Positions 40,036 to 48,175 are shown, numbered from the stretch's first letter. The stretch: DNA of 51,166 nucleotides from Isosphaera sp. (GCA_013822085.1 PNJV01000013.1:1-51166), one strand, 5' to 3'. Notes: a model not told the origin generated them from the letters alone. Numbers and translations: made by a program.

Positions 40036-41222
40036 AACCCCAGCCGACGGGCCCCAAAGTCCAGCCGCATCGCACGCTTGGCCAGCAGCAGCGTCTGCTC
40101 AGCGGCGGCGTTGGCCCGGGCGATCCCGGCCCGGATCACGCCCAGCACGCGCTCCTGGCCGCCCTGGCGCCCGGGCTGGGGCGGGGCCTCCAGCTCCTCC
40201 CGCCGCGCCCGCATCGGCCCGAGCAGCCGGCTGATCGCCTCGGCCAGTTCCGCCTTGATCAGCCCGTCCTTGACCTCCCGCCCCGAGGCGTACTGGGCCC
40301 GGATCTCGGCTGCGCGCTCCCCCCCGATGAACGCGTCGATGTACTGCAGCAGCACGTGGTCCTGCGCGATCGGCGACGTCATGCTCGCACGCCCGGTGAC
40401 GATCCCGCTGATCTTCTTGGCCACGGCGCGCGGCTCGTCGTAGAGATACACCGCGTTGCCCAGCGACTTGCTCATCTTCTGCTGCCCGTCGAGCCCCTTG
40501 AGCCGGCCCACGCGCCCCACCTGGGCGCGCGGCACCGGGAACACGCCCCCGGCCGCGGCGTGCCCCTCCGGCGGCACCCGGTTGCCCACGGCGCAGTAGA
40601 GCTGGTTGAACTTCATCGCCGCGTCCCGGCACATCTCGATGTGCGCCTCCTGGTCCTGCCCCACCGGCACCAGCTCGGGCCGGAAGCTCAGGATGTCGGC
40701 GCACTGCCCCACCGTGTACATCGGGAACCCGAAGCTGTAGCTCTCCCCGAGGCCCTTGGTCTCAAGCTCCGTCTTGAGCGTCGGGTTGCGCATGACCTTG
40801 TTGAACGGCAGGAGCATCGCCAGCAGGAACGTCAGCTCGGCGATGGCCGGAACCTCGCTCTGGAGGACGAACACCGACCGCTCCGGGTCCATGCCAACTG
40901 CGATCCAGTCCTTGACGATGCCCAGCGTGTTGTCCCGGACCTGCTCGGGCCTCTCGGCCAGCGTCGTCAGCGCGTGCACGTTGGCAATGAGGAAGTAGCA
41001 CTCGTATTGGTCCTGGAGCCGCACTCGGTTCTCCAGCGACCCGACGTAGTGCCCCAGGTGCAGGCCCGTGTGGGTGGGCGTGTCACCGGTCAGGAGCCGC
41101 GCCCGCTGGGCGCCCTGCGCTCCCCCCGTCTCCCCCGCTCCGCCCGCCCCCCCCGTCCCCTCAGGCCCGCCACCCTCACCCCTCTGGCCCGCCACCCCCG
41201 GCTCGCTGGTGCTGCTGTGCAT
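40032..41222 (-). CDS. trpS: Tryptophanyl-tRNA synthetase with Gly-rich N-terminus
   Basis: TrpS charges tRNA-Trp. The 396-aa class I synthetase has the HIGH-like motif GDTPTHTGLHLGHYVGS, MLLPFNKVMRNPTLKTE, FPMYTVGQCADIL, PVGQDQEAHIEMCRD and the KMSKS motif DGQQKMSKSLGN (about 242-253). An N-terminal segment of about 40 residues (GEGGGPEGTGGAGGAGETGG) is added, coded by C-rich repeats, as is a short Pro/Gly insert near 345. A TAGCAT box ends 7 nt before ATG 41222. The frame is open for 25 codons upstream, without similarity. Confidence 0.96.
   Translation of the reverse strand: MHSSTSEPGVAGQRGEGGGPEGTGGAGGAGETGGAQGAQRARLLTGDTPTHTGLHLGHYVGSLENRVRLQDQYECYFLIANVHALTTLAERPEQVRDNTLGIVKDWIAVGMDPERSVFVLQSEVPAIAELTFLLAMLLPFNKVMRNPTLKTELETKGLGESYSFGFPMYTVGQCADILSFRPELVPVGQDQEAHIEMCRDAAMKFNQLYCAVGNRVPPEGHAAAGGVFPVPRAQVGRVGRLKGLDGQQKMSKSLGNAVYLYDEPRAVAKKISGIVTGRASMTSPIAQDHVLLQYIDAFIGGERAAEIRAQYASGREVKDGLIKAELAEAISRLLGPMRARREELEAPPQPGRQGGQERVLGVIRAGIARANAAAEQTLLLAKRAMRLDFGARRLGF
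41121..41183 (-). repeat. C/G-tract low-complexity coding repeat in trpS
   Basis: Runs of C5-C9 on the plus strand (G runs on the coding strand) code the Gly/Ala/Glu-rich leader of TrpS. The style matches the cmk and debranching-enzyme repeats. Confidence 0.75.
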
Positions 41223-41229
41223 CACGCCG

Positions 41230-41235
41230 ATGCTA
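41230..41235 (-). promoter_or_regulatory. -10-like box TAGCAT for trpS
   Basis: TAGCAT ends 7 nt before the trpS ATG; no ribosome site lies between. Confidence 0.55.
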
Positions 41236-41300
41236 CGTCGCCGCCGCGCCGCCGCACCGGGCGGACACCGCCACCACCACGCCCGATCCCCCGGCACGCC

Positions 41301-43145
41301 TCAGGCCGCTGCTGCAGACCCCGCCGCACCCGCCACCCCCGCCGCACCACCGGATGCGCCCTCGACAGCGTCCGCGCCCCCGATCGCGGCCCGCACAGCC
41401 CCGATCAGCCGGTCGCGGTCCACCGGCTTGCTCAGGCACTGGCAGTCGGGCACCACGCTGGCCAGGGCCTGGCGGTGCGCCTCGGCGCGCCCGGTCACGA
41501 TCACCATCGGCCCGGCATACCCAGCCGCACGCGACCGCCGGCCCGCCTCCAGCCCGTCGATCCCGGGCAGCTCGATGTCCATCAGCACGCAGTCCACGCC
41601 GCGGCTGGGCCCCTGCCCCAGCCGCTTGACGGCCTCCTCGCCGGTCGCCACCGACTCGACCATCGCGCCGGCCTGCCGCAGGTACCGCGCAAGCAGCCGC
41701 ACGCTCATCTGGCTGTCGTCGACGACCAGCACGCGCCGGCCGCGCAGCACGCCCGCCGCGCTGGCCTCGGGGCGCTGCTCATGGGCGTCGGGCTGGCTCG
41801 GCGTTGCGCTCTCCGCTGGTCGGCCGTAGAAGACGAGCTCGAACTCCCCGCCATCGGCCCCACCACCATCTCCCACGCCCCCACCATCCGCGCCCGCTGC
41901 GCCCCCAGCCTCGGGCGGCGTGTACGTCACGTCGCCGCCCATCAGGCGCGCCTGCCGACGCGCCATCGACAGCCCAAGCCCTACACCGAACCGCGCCGAG
42001 GCCTCGCCCGGGTCCGCCTCAGCCACCTCGATCATGCGCGCCAGCCCGGCCGCGTCCAGGCCCGGCCCGGGCACGCGCACCCCGATCCGAACCTCCACAC
42101 GCCCCGCGCCGCTCGGACGCGCCCAGCCGTGCACCCGCGCCGTTCCCCGGCCCCGGCACAGCCGCAGGACGTCCCCGAGCATGTTCAGCAGCCCCTGGCG
42201 CACGCGGAACTCGTCGGCCACGATCATCCCGGTCGCGGCGCCGTCCCGGCTCGCCCCGCCGCCACCATCCCCGCCGCCGCCACCGCCATCCCCCGCTGCG
42301 CCCCCCGCCAGCAGATGGCCCCACGACGGCTCCAGCTCAAGCCCCGCCTGCCGGGCCTCGCCGATGAGCGTCTGGCAGACCTCGCTGACGATCCGGTCCA
42401 CCCGGCAGCACGCCCACACCAGCCCGGCCTGCAAGCCGGGGGCGTGCACGCTCTGCTCGAACCGCTCGGCGACCTTGAGCACGTGCTCGGCGTTGCGCGC
42501 CACCGTCTCGGCGTGCATCGCGTGCTCTTGGCACTCGCACGGCTGCTCCCGCAGCAGCTCGGCAAAGCCGATCAGCGCCGTCAGCGGCGCCCGCATCTGG
42601 TGCGACATCCCCGACACCGCCGCCAGCCGGGCCCGCGCCACGGCCTCCTGCCGCGCCGTCGCCAGCCGCTGCTCGCACGCCCAGGCCACCACCCCCGCAA
42701 GGTCAGCCAGCAGCCCGCGCTCGCCCTGGGCAAACTCCCGCGGCTGGGTGTCCATCACGCACAGCGTCCCGATGTTGTGCCCGCCCACGCGCAGGGGCGC
42801 GCCGGCGTAGAACCGCAGCGCCGGGCCGCCGGTCACCAGCGGGTTGGCCACGAAGCGCGCGTCGCCGGCCGCGTCGCGGACCACCATCGACTCGTCCCCC
42901 ATGATCGTGTGCGCACAGAACGCCACCTCTCGGGCCGTCTGGCACGCCCCGAGCCCGCGCGACGCCTTGAACCACTGCCGCCGCTCGTCCACCAGGCTCA
43001 CCGCGGCCATCGGCACCCCGAACGCCGCGCACGCCGCCGTCACCACACGCTCGAAGACCTCCTCGCGGGCCGTGTCCAAGAGCTCCAAAGCCGTCAGCAC
43101 CCGCAGCCGCTCCGCCTCGTGCGCCGGCATCGGTAACACATCCAT
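41301..43145 (-). CDS. Hybrid sensor histidine kinase with degenerate ATP-binding site
   Basis: This 614-aa protein has a GAF domain (about 18-160, with FCAHTIM and RFYAGAPL), a DHp-like region with the H-box GMSHQMRAPLTAL (H182), a HATPase-like domain (about 245-440) and a receiver (about 468-590: D476, D477, phosphoacceptor D523, T551, K573). In the ATPase part the Mg-binding Asn of the N-box is Asp (NMLGD, D325), and the Asp of the DxGxG box is Val (VPGPG, V358). The G2 box FGVGLGLS is intact. Poly-Gly inserts (about 281-298, 413-433) also interrupt it. Catalysis may be lost. ATG 43145 follows GAGGAA. No membrane segment is seen. Confidence 0.85.
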   Translation of the reverse strand: MDVLPMPAHEAERLRVLTALELLDTAREEVFERVVTAACAAFGVPMAAVSLVDERRQWFKASRGLGACQTAREVAFCAHTIMGDESMVVRDAAGDARFVANPLVTGGPALRFYAGAPLRVGGHNIGTLCVMDTQPREFAQGERGLLADLAGVVAWACEQRLATARQEAVARARLAAVSGMSHQMRAPLTALIGFAELLREQPCECQEHAMHAETVARNAEHVLKVAERFEQSVHAPGLQAGLVWACCRVDRIVSEVCQTLIGEARQAGLELEPSWGHLLAGGAAGDGGGGGGDGGGGASRDGAATGMIVADEFRVRQGLLNMLGDVLRLCRGRGTARVHGWARPSGAGRVEVRIGVRVPGPGLDAAGLARMIEVAEADPGEASARFGVGLGLSMARRQARLMGGDVTYTPPEAGGAAGADGGGVGDGGGADGGEFELVFYGRPAESATPSQPDAHEQRPEASAAGVLRGRRVLVVDDSQMSVRLLARYLRQAGAMVESVATGEEAVKRLGQGPSRGVDCVLMDIELPGIDGLEAGRRSRAAGYAGPMVIVTGRAEAHRQALASVVPDCQCLSKPVDRDRLIGAVRAAIGGADAVEGASGGAAGVAGAAGSAAAA

Positions 43146-43334
43146 GTTCGTATTCCTCGCGGGCCTTCCTGGGCCCTTTGCTCCCCCCGTGTGCTCTGGG
43201 CTGCGCGGCCCATGTGACGCCCACTTGATCGACCCACGCCCGCGGCCCGTTGATACCCACTGGCAAGTCCACCCAATCAGGGTGCGCAGCCCGCATACCA
43301 CCCGACCGTGTGAACGCCACCACCGCCGCCGGGG

Positions 43335-44507
43335 TCAGGCCGCCGCGAACAGGGCCAGGTTGTACGCGTTGAACGCCGCGTGGATCACCACCGCCGCCGC
43401 GACGCCGCCGCGACGCTCCATCGCCCAGCCGCACAGCGCGCCCACCGCCGCGATCGACAGCATCGCCTCCCGGTTGACCACCGCCGCGTGCGCCGCTGCG
43501 AACAGGCACGCCCCAGCCCCGATCGCCCACCACCGCCACCCCCCATCCCCACCCACCACCACCCCCACCCCTACCACCCCGCTCGCGCCAGGCACGCCCT
43601 GCCCCGTCGGCTCCCCCCCGGCCCCGTGCAGCGCCCGCCCCGCGCGCCGCCACGCCGCCAGCCGTTCCGCCCCGCGCGACAACGCCCCGCCGGCGTACCC
43701 ACGAAAGAGCGTCTCCTCCACCAGCGGCGCCGCCACCACCGCCACCAGCGCGCCGGCCATCACCTCGGGCCACCGCGCCTGGGCCATCTGCCGCAGCGCC
43801 TCGTGACCCACCGCGTCGGGGGCCCGGCCCGACGCCGCCGCGATCCGGCCGACCAGCACGCCCACGGCCACGTGGATCGGCAGCGCCCACCCAGCGGCCC
43901 GTGCACCCCACGCGGCGTCCGACCACCGCCACCGCAGCCCCGCCGACTGGCGCAGCCCGCGCCGGATCAGCGCGCCGGACAGCTGCGCCGGCTCGCTGTT
44001 GCGCCCGGTCGCGGGGCCCTGCCGGCGCACGCCCGGCCCAGCCAGGTGCATCACGCAGTACCACGAGACAACCGCCACCGCGCACGAGAGGGCACCCCCC
44101 ACCAGGAGCTGGGCGGACCCAGCTGTTGCTGGCCCCGCTGTGGCATGCCCGGCCTCAACATGCCCGGTCTGAGCGGGCCCGGTCTGGGCGAGCTCGGTCT
44201 GGGCGGGCCCCGCCGCTGCGGACCCAGCCACGCCCGCGCCGATTGCCCCAGCGATCGCCGCCGCTGCTGCCAGGGCCGGGAGCATCGCCACCGCGACGGC
44301 CGCCCAGGCCAGCGTGTCCAGCTGATCCACCGACCGCCACGCCGAGCCAGCAGCTGCGCCCCCATCGGCGCCCACGCCCGAACCTGCGCCATCGCCAACG
44401 CGGCGGCGGAGGCGCTCCCGCTGATCCATACGCCTCAGCCCGTACACCCCCACCGGCGCCGCCAGCACCCCGCACACCGCCAGGAGCAGCACCAGGTCCG
44501 TGCCCAT
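43335..44507 (-). CDS. CPBP-family intramembrane protease
   Basis: This 390-aa membrane protein carries the CPBP (CAAX prenyl protease/bacteriocin-processing, Abi) motifs: PLVEETLFRGY with the Glu pair and Arg, LFAAAHA (FxxxH), and a final HAAFN. Around them are several hydrophobic helices (5-25, 65-95, 130-155, 200-225, 250-270, 320-370). Loops contain Gly/Ala-rich inserts. Targets are unknown; relatives process peptides or confer immunity to bacteriocins. TAGATT ends 5 nt before the ATG. It is divergent from the LolA-like/thioredoxin-like fusion gene, and ends 189 bp before the hybrid kinase start. Confidence 0.87.
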   Translation of the reverse strand: MGTDLVLLLAVCGVLAAPVGVYGLRRMDQRERLRRRVGDGAGSGVGADGGAAAGSAWRSVDQLDTLAWAAVAVAMLPALAAAAAIAGAIGAGVAGSAAAGPAQTELAQTGPAQTGHVEAGHATAGPATAGSAQLLVGGALSCAVAVVSWYCVMHLAGPGVRRQGPATGRNSEPAQLSGALIRRGLRQSAGLRWRWSDAAWGARAAGWALPIHVAVGVLVGRIAAASGRAPDAVGHEALRQMAQARWPEVMAGALVAVVAAPLVEETLFRGYAGGALSRGAERLAAWRRAGRALHGAGGEPTGQGVPGASGVVGVGVVVGGDGGWRWWAIGAGACLFAAAHAAVVNREAMLSIAAVGALCGWAMERRGGVAAAVVIHAAFNAYNLALFAAA

Positions 44508-44512
44508 GCCAC

Positions 44513-44518
44513 AATCTA
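44513..44518 (-). promoter_or_regulatory. -10-like box TAGATT for CPBP protease
   Basis: TAGATT ends 5 nt before the ATG at 44507. Confidence 0.5.
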
Positions 44519-44743
44519 TTCCCCGGCTGCGCAGCCGGACGCATCCCGCACGCGAACCGGAGCGAAAGCCCGTACGTTCTTCCTTCGGCGTACCTCACCC
44601 CCACCCCCACCCTCGCCCGCCGCTCGCCGACCCCTCACCTCCCCCGCCCGCTCAACCCTAACACTCCGGCACCCACCGCCCCCTTGCCGCCCCAGGCCAA
44701 CCCCCCGAATCGACCCGGGGCGCACCAACGGACCGCGTTCCCG

Positions 44744-44749
44744 TACAAT
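44744..44749 (+). promoter_or_regulatory. -10 box TACAAT for LolA-like/thioredoxin-like gene
   Basis: TACAAT gives a leader of about 75 nt, so this gene is not leaderless. A weak AGGA site lies before its ATG. Confidence 0.5.
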
Positions 44750-44831
44750 TACCCCCGTCGGCCCGCGCGGGCCACCCCACACACACCACCCCACACACAC
44801 CATCCGACGATCACGCCAGCAGGACCACACC

Positions 44832-46214
44832 ATGCAGCACACCGCCTCTCGCGTATTTACCCGCTATTGCGCACCCTTGCACGCGGCGCTGTGCCTCTCG
44901 GCACTGTCGCTGACGGCGTCGGCCTGTGCCGCGCCCGCGCAGGCCACCCAACCCCCACAGGCCCCGGCGCAGGCCCCCGCCGTCGCCCAGAACATCGAGC
45001 CCGAGGCCAAGCGCCTCCTCGACGCCGCCCTGAGCGCCCTGGCCAGCACCGCCAGCGTCTCGGGACGGGCCACCAGCACCACCAACGGCATCGAGGGCGT
45101 CGAGCTGGGCGGCTCGGCCCAGTTCCGCCACCGCAAGGGCGAGAACGCCGCCGCCACGACCTTCCTCAAGGGCAACGTCACGCTCGTCCGCCAAGAGAGC
45201 ACCTTCGAGTACGTCGTCTCCGGCGGCCCGTCCCCGCGCGCCCCCGAGACGGTCACCTTCATCGATCACGCGGGCAAGCGCGTCGTCACCGGCCCCACCA
45301 GCGTGCGCTCCGAGGGCGCCCGCCTCCTGGGAACCTCGCGCCGCGCGGTCCTCCCCCCCTTCCTCACCGACACCAAGCCCTTCGTCAGCGAGCAGAACGC
45401 CCCCGAGCTCACGCTCGAACCCGGCACCGAGAGGGTCGGCGGCGTGGCCTGCCGGGTGATCAACGCCAAGCTCCCCCGCAGCCAGAGCCGCATCTGGGTC
45501 GGCCAGGACGACAACTACCCGCGCCGCTACGTCCGCGTCACCGGCCAGCAGACGACCCTGACCCAGTCCTACGAGCTGACCGAGCTGAGCTTCGAGCCCC
45601 TGGCCGACGCCCAGCTGACCATCGCCGTCCCCGCGGGCTACCAGAGCATCACCCAAGAGGCACCCGACCCCGCCGCCACCGTCGGTCGGCCCGGCGACGG
45701 CGTGCAGCGCCCGCTGGGCGTTCCCGTCAGCGTCGGCGGCGCCGACCCGCTCGCCGTCGGGACCAAGGTCCCCGCCGTGGCGTTCACCACGCTGGCCGGC
45801 GAGCCGGCCGACCCCCTGACCGAGCACGCCGGCAAGCCCATCGTCCTGGGCTTCTGGAGCCCCCAGATCGCCCAGTCGCTCCTGCTCTTTGACCGCCTCA
45901 AGCAGGCCAGCACCCCGCCCGAAGGCGCCCCCGCCGCCCCGGACGCCGCGGCCTTCTACAACGTCGTGACCAACATCGAGTCGGTCAACACCAGCCGCGA
46001 CGCCGCCCTCCAGCGCGCCCGCCAGATGCTCGAGCTGCGCCCGGGCACCCCCAAGGCGCTCCTGCTCGAACGCTCCCTGGCTCAGCGGCTGGGCGTGCGC
46101 GGCCTGCCCGCCGTGATGGTCATCGACGCCCGCGGCAACCTGGCCAAGTTCTTCCCCAGCCTCCCCTCGGCCGAGGCCATCAAGGAGGCGGTCGCCGCCG
46201 CCGCCAACCCGTAA
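44832..46214 (+). CDS. Exported LolA-like domain fused to a thioredoxin-like domain without Cys
   Basis: This 460-aa protein has a signal peptide (about 1-35) and a LolA/DUF2092-like domain (about 55-280: SVSGRATSTTNGIEGVELGG, RVGGVACRVINAKL, IWVGQDDNYPRRYVRV, then TIAVPAGYQS). A thioredoxin-like domain follows (about 305-460). Its entry strand reads KPIVLGFWSPQIAQSLLLF, where thioredoxins have FWATWCxxC, so both redox Cys are absent. The cis-Pro motif is kept (VRGLPAVMVIDARGN). It probably binds rather than reduces a partner. At 21.6-23.4 kb the same two domain types occur as separate neighbouring genes, there with an intact CxxC. Confidence 0.8.
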   Translation: MQHTASRVFTRYCAPLHAALCLSALSLTASACAAPAQATQPPQAPAQAPAVAQNIEPEAKRLLDAALSALASTASVSGRATSTTNGIEGVELGGSAQFRHRKGENAAATTFLKGNVTLVRQESTFEYVVSGGPSPRAPETVTFIDHAGKRVVTGPTSVRSEGARLLGTSRRAVLPPFLTDTKPFVSEQNAPELTLEPGTERVGGVACRVINAKLPRSQSRIWVGQDDNYPRRYVRVTGQQTTLTQSYELTELSFEPLADAQLTIAVPAGYQSITQEAPDPAATVGRPGDGVQRPLGVPVSVGGADPLAVGTKVPAVAFTTLAGEPADPLTEHAGKPIVLGFWSPQIAQSLLLFDRLKQASTPPEGAPAAPDAAAFYNVVTNIESVNTSRDAALQRARQMLELRPGTPKALLLERSLAQRLGVRGLPAVMVIDARGNLAKFFPSLPSAEAIKEAVAAAANP

Positions 46215-46224
46215 TCCCCCCTGC

Positions 46225-46230
46225 TATCCT
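46225..46230 (+). promoter_or_regulatory. -10-like box TATCCT for atpG
   Basis: TATCCT ends 9 nt before the atpG ATG and only 11 nt after the upstream stop, which suggests atpG has its own promoter. Confidence 0.45.
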
Positions 46231-46239
46231 CGCCACGCC

Positions 46240-47139
46240 ATGGCCAAGACCCGCGAGATCAAAAAGCGCATCAAGGCGGTCTCCAACATCCGGCGCATCA
46301 CCCGCACCATGCAGATGATCGCCACGAGCAAGTTCGCCCGCGCCCAGGCCGCCGCCACCGCCACCAAGCCCTACACCGAGGGCCTCTTCGCCCTCGTCAC
46401 CGAGCTGGCCGCCAGCGCCGGCGACCTCCAGCACCCCCTCATCAGCGGCCCGCCCGACGGAGCCCCCGCCCCCGCCGGCGAGCTCACCCTCGTGCTCACC
46501 TCCGACCGCGGCCTGTGCGGCCCCTACAACGCCTCGATCCTGCGCACTCTCATGCAGCACCTGCGCAGCGCCCCCGGCAACGTCAAGCCGCCCGCGGGCG
46601 GCGTCGAGGTCGTCGGCAAGAAGGGCGCCGGCTTCCTCAAGTACAACGACATCGCCGTCACACGCCAGCACACCCAGTTCGGCGACAAGCCCTCCTTCGA
46701 CGCCGTGGCCGCCCTGGCCGACGAGTACATGGAGCTGTTCACCACCGGCAAGGTCGCCGCCGTCCGCGTGGCCTTCATGCGGTTCCTCTCCGCCGGCCGC
46801 CAGAGCCCCGAGGTCCTCCAGCTCCTCCCGCTCAAGCCCATCCGCCCCGCCGCCACACCGGCCACGGGCCCCGCGATCAACCTCCAGTACGAGTTCAGCC
46901 CCCCCGCCCCCGAGCTCCTGGGCTCGCTCCTGCCCGAGACCGTCCGCGCCACCCTCTTCCAGGTCTTCAACGACGCCGTCGTCTCCGAGCACGTCGCTCG
47001 CATGGTCGCCATGAAGGGCGCCACCGACAACGCCGGCAAGATGCGCAAGCTCTACACGCGCGACTTCAACCGCGCCCGCCAGGCGCAGATCACCACCGAG
47101 CTCTCCGAGATCATCAGCGGCGCCGCCGCCCTGGGCTGA
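46240..47139 (+). CDS. atpG: ATP synthase gamma subunit
   Basis: AtpG is the central rotor stalk of F1-ATPase. The 299-aa protein has the N-terminal coiled-coil helix (EIKKRIKAVSNIRRITRTMQMIATSKFARAQ, in two turns), the family motif LTSDRGLCGPYNASI, and a C-terminal helix with RMVAMKGATDNAGKM, then YNRxRQAxIT-type FNRARQAQITTELSEIISGA. Length is normal (285-300). No other ATP synthase gene is nearby: a secreted protein precedes it and a PEP-CTERM protein follows, so the gene is separated from the atp operon. Confidence 0.96.
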   Translation: MAKTREIKKRIKAVSNIRRITRTMQMIATSKFARAQAAATATKPYTEGLFALVTELAASAGDLQHPLISGPPDGAPAPAGELTLVLTSDRGLCGPYNASILRTLMQHLRSAPGNVKPPAGGVEVVGKKGAGFLKYNDIAVTRQHTQFGDKPSFDAVAALADEYMELFTTGKVAAVRVAFMRFLSAGRQSPEVLQLLPLKPIRPAATPATGPAINLQYEFSPPAPELLGSLLPETVRATLFQVFNDAVVSEHVARMVAMKGATDNAGKMRKLYTRDFNRARQAQITTELSEIISGAAALG

Positions 47140-47249
47140 TCCGTCCACCCGCCCGGCCCGCACGCACGCAGCCCCCATCAACGGCACGTCAAGGCGGCGC
47201 AAAGTCGCCGTGAAATCACGCTCTCTCCGCTCGCCTGACCGCCTGGACG

Positions 47250-47312
47250 CTGGTACCAAATACTCGGTGCCAGCGCCGGCCGACGTGGCCGAGCCGGCAC
47301 AGGTTTGTGTGC
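47250..47312 (+). promoter_or_regulatory. Three consecutive hairpins in PEP-CTERM gene leader
   Basis: Hairpin 1 (47250-47273) has an 8-bp stem, CTGGTACC with GGTGCCAG, loop AAATACTC. Hairpin 2 (47275-47298) pairs GCCGGC with GCCGGC. Hairpin 3 (47297-47312) pairs GCACA with TGTGC and is followed by TTATT. Hairpins 2 and 3 share two bases, so they compete. A leader with regulatory folding is possible; no known riboswitch class is recognised. Confidence 0.4.
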
Positions 47313-47331
47313 TTATTGAGGAGAGAGAGCC

Positions 47332-47994
47332 ATGCGCGTTGTCTTTGCGCTCACCGCCGTCGCCGCACTGTCCGCGTCCGCCCAGGCAGGCATCGCCCGG
47401 GTCCTGGACTTTGAGTTCGGCTTCACCGGCGTCCCCGTCGCCACCACGGGCCTGTCCGTGGTCAACAACAACAGCTTCGACTACCAGGGCTTCCGCTTCG
47501 GCACCAGCCAGTTCCTCGGCGGCCTCCGCGCCGGGGTCGCCAACCTGCCGCGCCTCAACCTGACCCGGAGCGTCGGCACCCCCAACGGCCCGTCCAACAT
47601 CCCCTCGGGCGACGAGGTCCTGCTCTTTGCCGCCGGCGGCGGCGTGCTCCCCGAGCTCCAGCTCAGCGCGCTCAACGGCCCCGAGCTGGTCCGGGGCGCC
47701 TTCTTCGCTGGCGCCCGCTTCAACGGCCAGATCAGCAGCTTCAGCGTCCGCAACGTCACCGTGCGCGGCTTCCTGAACAACGCCCTCGTCGGCGAGCGCA
47801 CCTTCGCCCTGAACTTCGACGCCTTCGAGTTCGTCGACTTCGGCTTCTCCTCCGCCGTTGACCGCTTCGTCATCATCGCCGACCGCAACAACGCCAACTT
47901 CTTCGTCGACAACATCGTCGTGGTCCCGGCCCCGTCCGCCGCGGCCCTGCTGGGCCTTGCCGGCGTGGTCGCCGCCCGCCGCCGCCGCGCCTGA
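47332..47994 (+). CDS. PEP-CTERM-like surface protein
   Basis: This 220-aa exported protein has a signal peptide (1-19, cleavage after AQA) and a beta-rich body. The body has LDFEFGFTGVPVATTGLSVVNNNSFDYQGFRF (in segments), then NVTVRGFLNNALVGER, FVDFGFSSAVDRFVIIADRNN. The C-terminus VPAPSAAALLGLAGVVAARRRRA is a PEP-CTERM variant: short Pro motif, hydrophobic helix, basic end. This tail type is thought to direct sorting and cleavage by exosortases. The body resembles secreted proteins annotated only as PEP-CTERM. GGAGAGAGAG before the ATG is a strong ribosome site. A terminator lies 67 nt after the stop. Confidence 0.88.
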   Translation: MRVVFALTAVAALSASAQAGIARVLDFEFGFTGVPVATTGLSVVNNNSFDYQGFRFGTSQFLGGLRAGVANLPRLNLTRSVGTPNGPSNIPSGDEVLLFAAGGGVLPELQLSALNGPELVRGAFFAGARFNGQISSFSVRNVTVRGFLNNALVGERTFALNFDAFEFVDFGFSSAVDRFVIIADRNNANFFVDNIVVVPAPSAAALLGLAGVVAARRRRA

Positions 47995-48061
47995 GCGCCG
48001 GCCGGACAGCGCCGCGCCGGTCCCGCCGGCCCCTCCGGCCACAGCACGCAGACCCACCCAG

Positions 48062-48088
48062 CCCCGCGCACAGGCGCGGGGTTTCTTT
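48062..48088 (+). terminator. Rho-independent terminator after PEP-CTERM gene
   Basis: A perfect 8-bp GC stem (CCCCGCGC/GCGCGGGG) with a 4-nt loop (ACAG) is followed at once by TTTCTTT. It is the clearest intrinsic terminator in the window. Confidence 0.8.
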
Positions 48089-48175
48089 GCGCGCGCTCGA
48101 TCCAGCGCCACCGCGTGGGGCACAACCCACGCGCAGAGCCCCCCGCAAAGCCGCCCCACGCCAAGCCCGCCCCAG

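Larger units (their letters stand above)
44508..44831. other. 324-bp divergent intergenic region
   Basis: Pyrimidine-rich on the plus strand. It holds the CPBP TAGATT box at one end and a good TACAAT box (44744-44749) near the other. A CA-rich stretch (about 44771-44802) lies in the leader of the downstream gene. No gene is seen. Confidence 0.6.

Noticed and set aside
40356-43136. 926-codon plus-strand frame opposite trpS and the hybrid kinase
   Set aside because: It is a mirror of two well-supported genes, lacks a ribosome site or TANNNT box, and its composition is that of a high-GC shadow.
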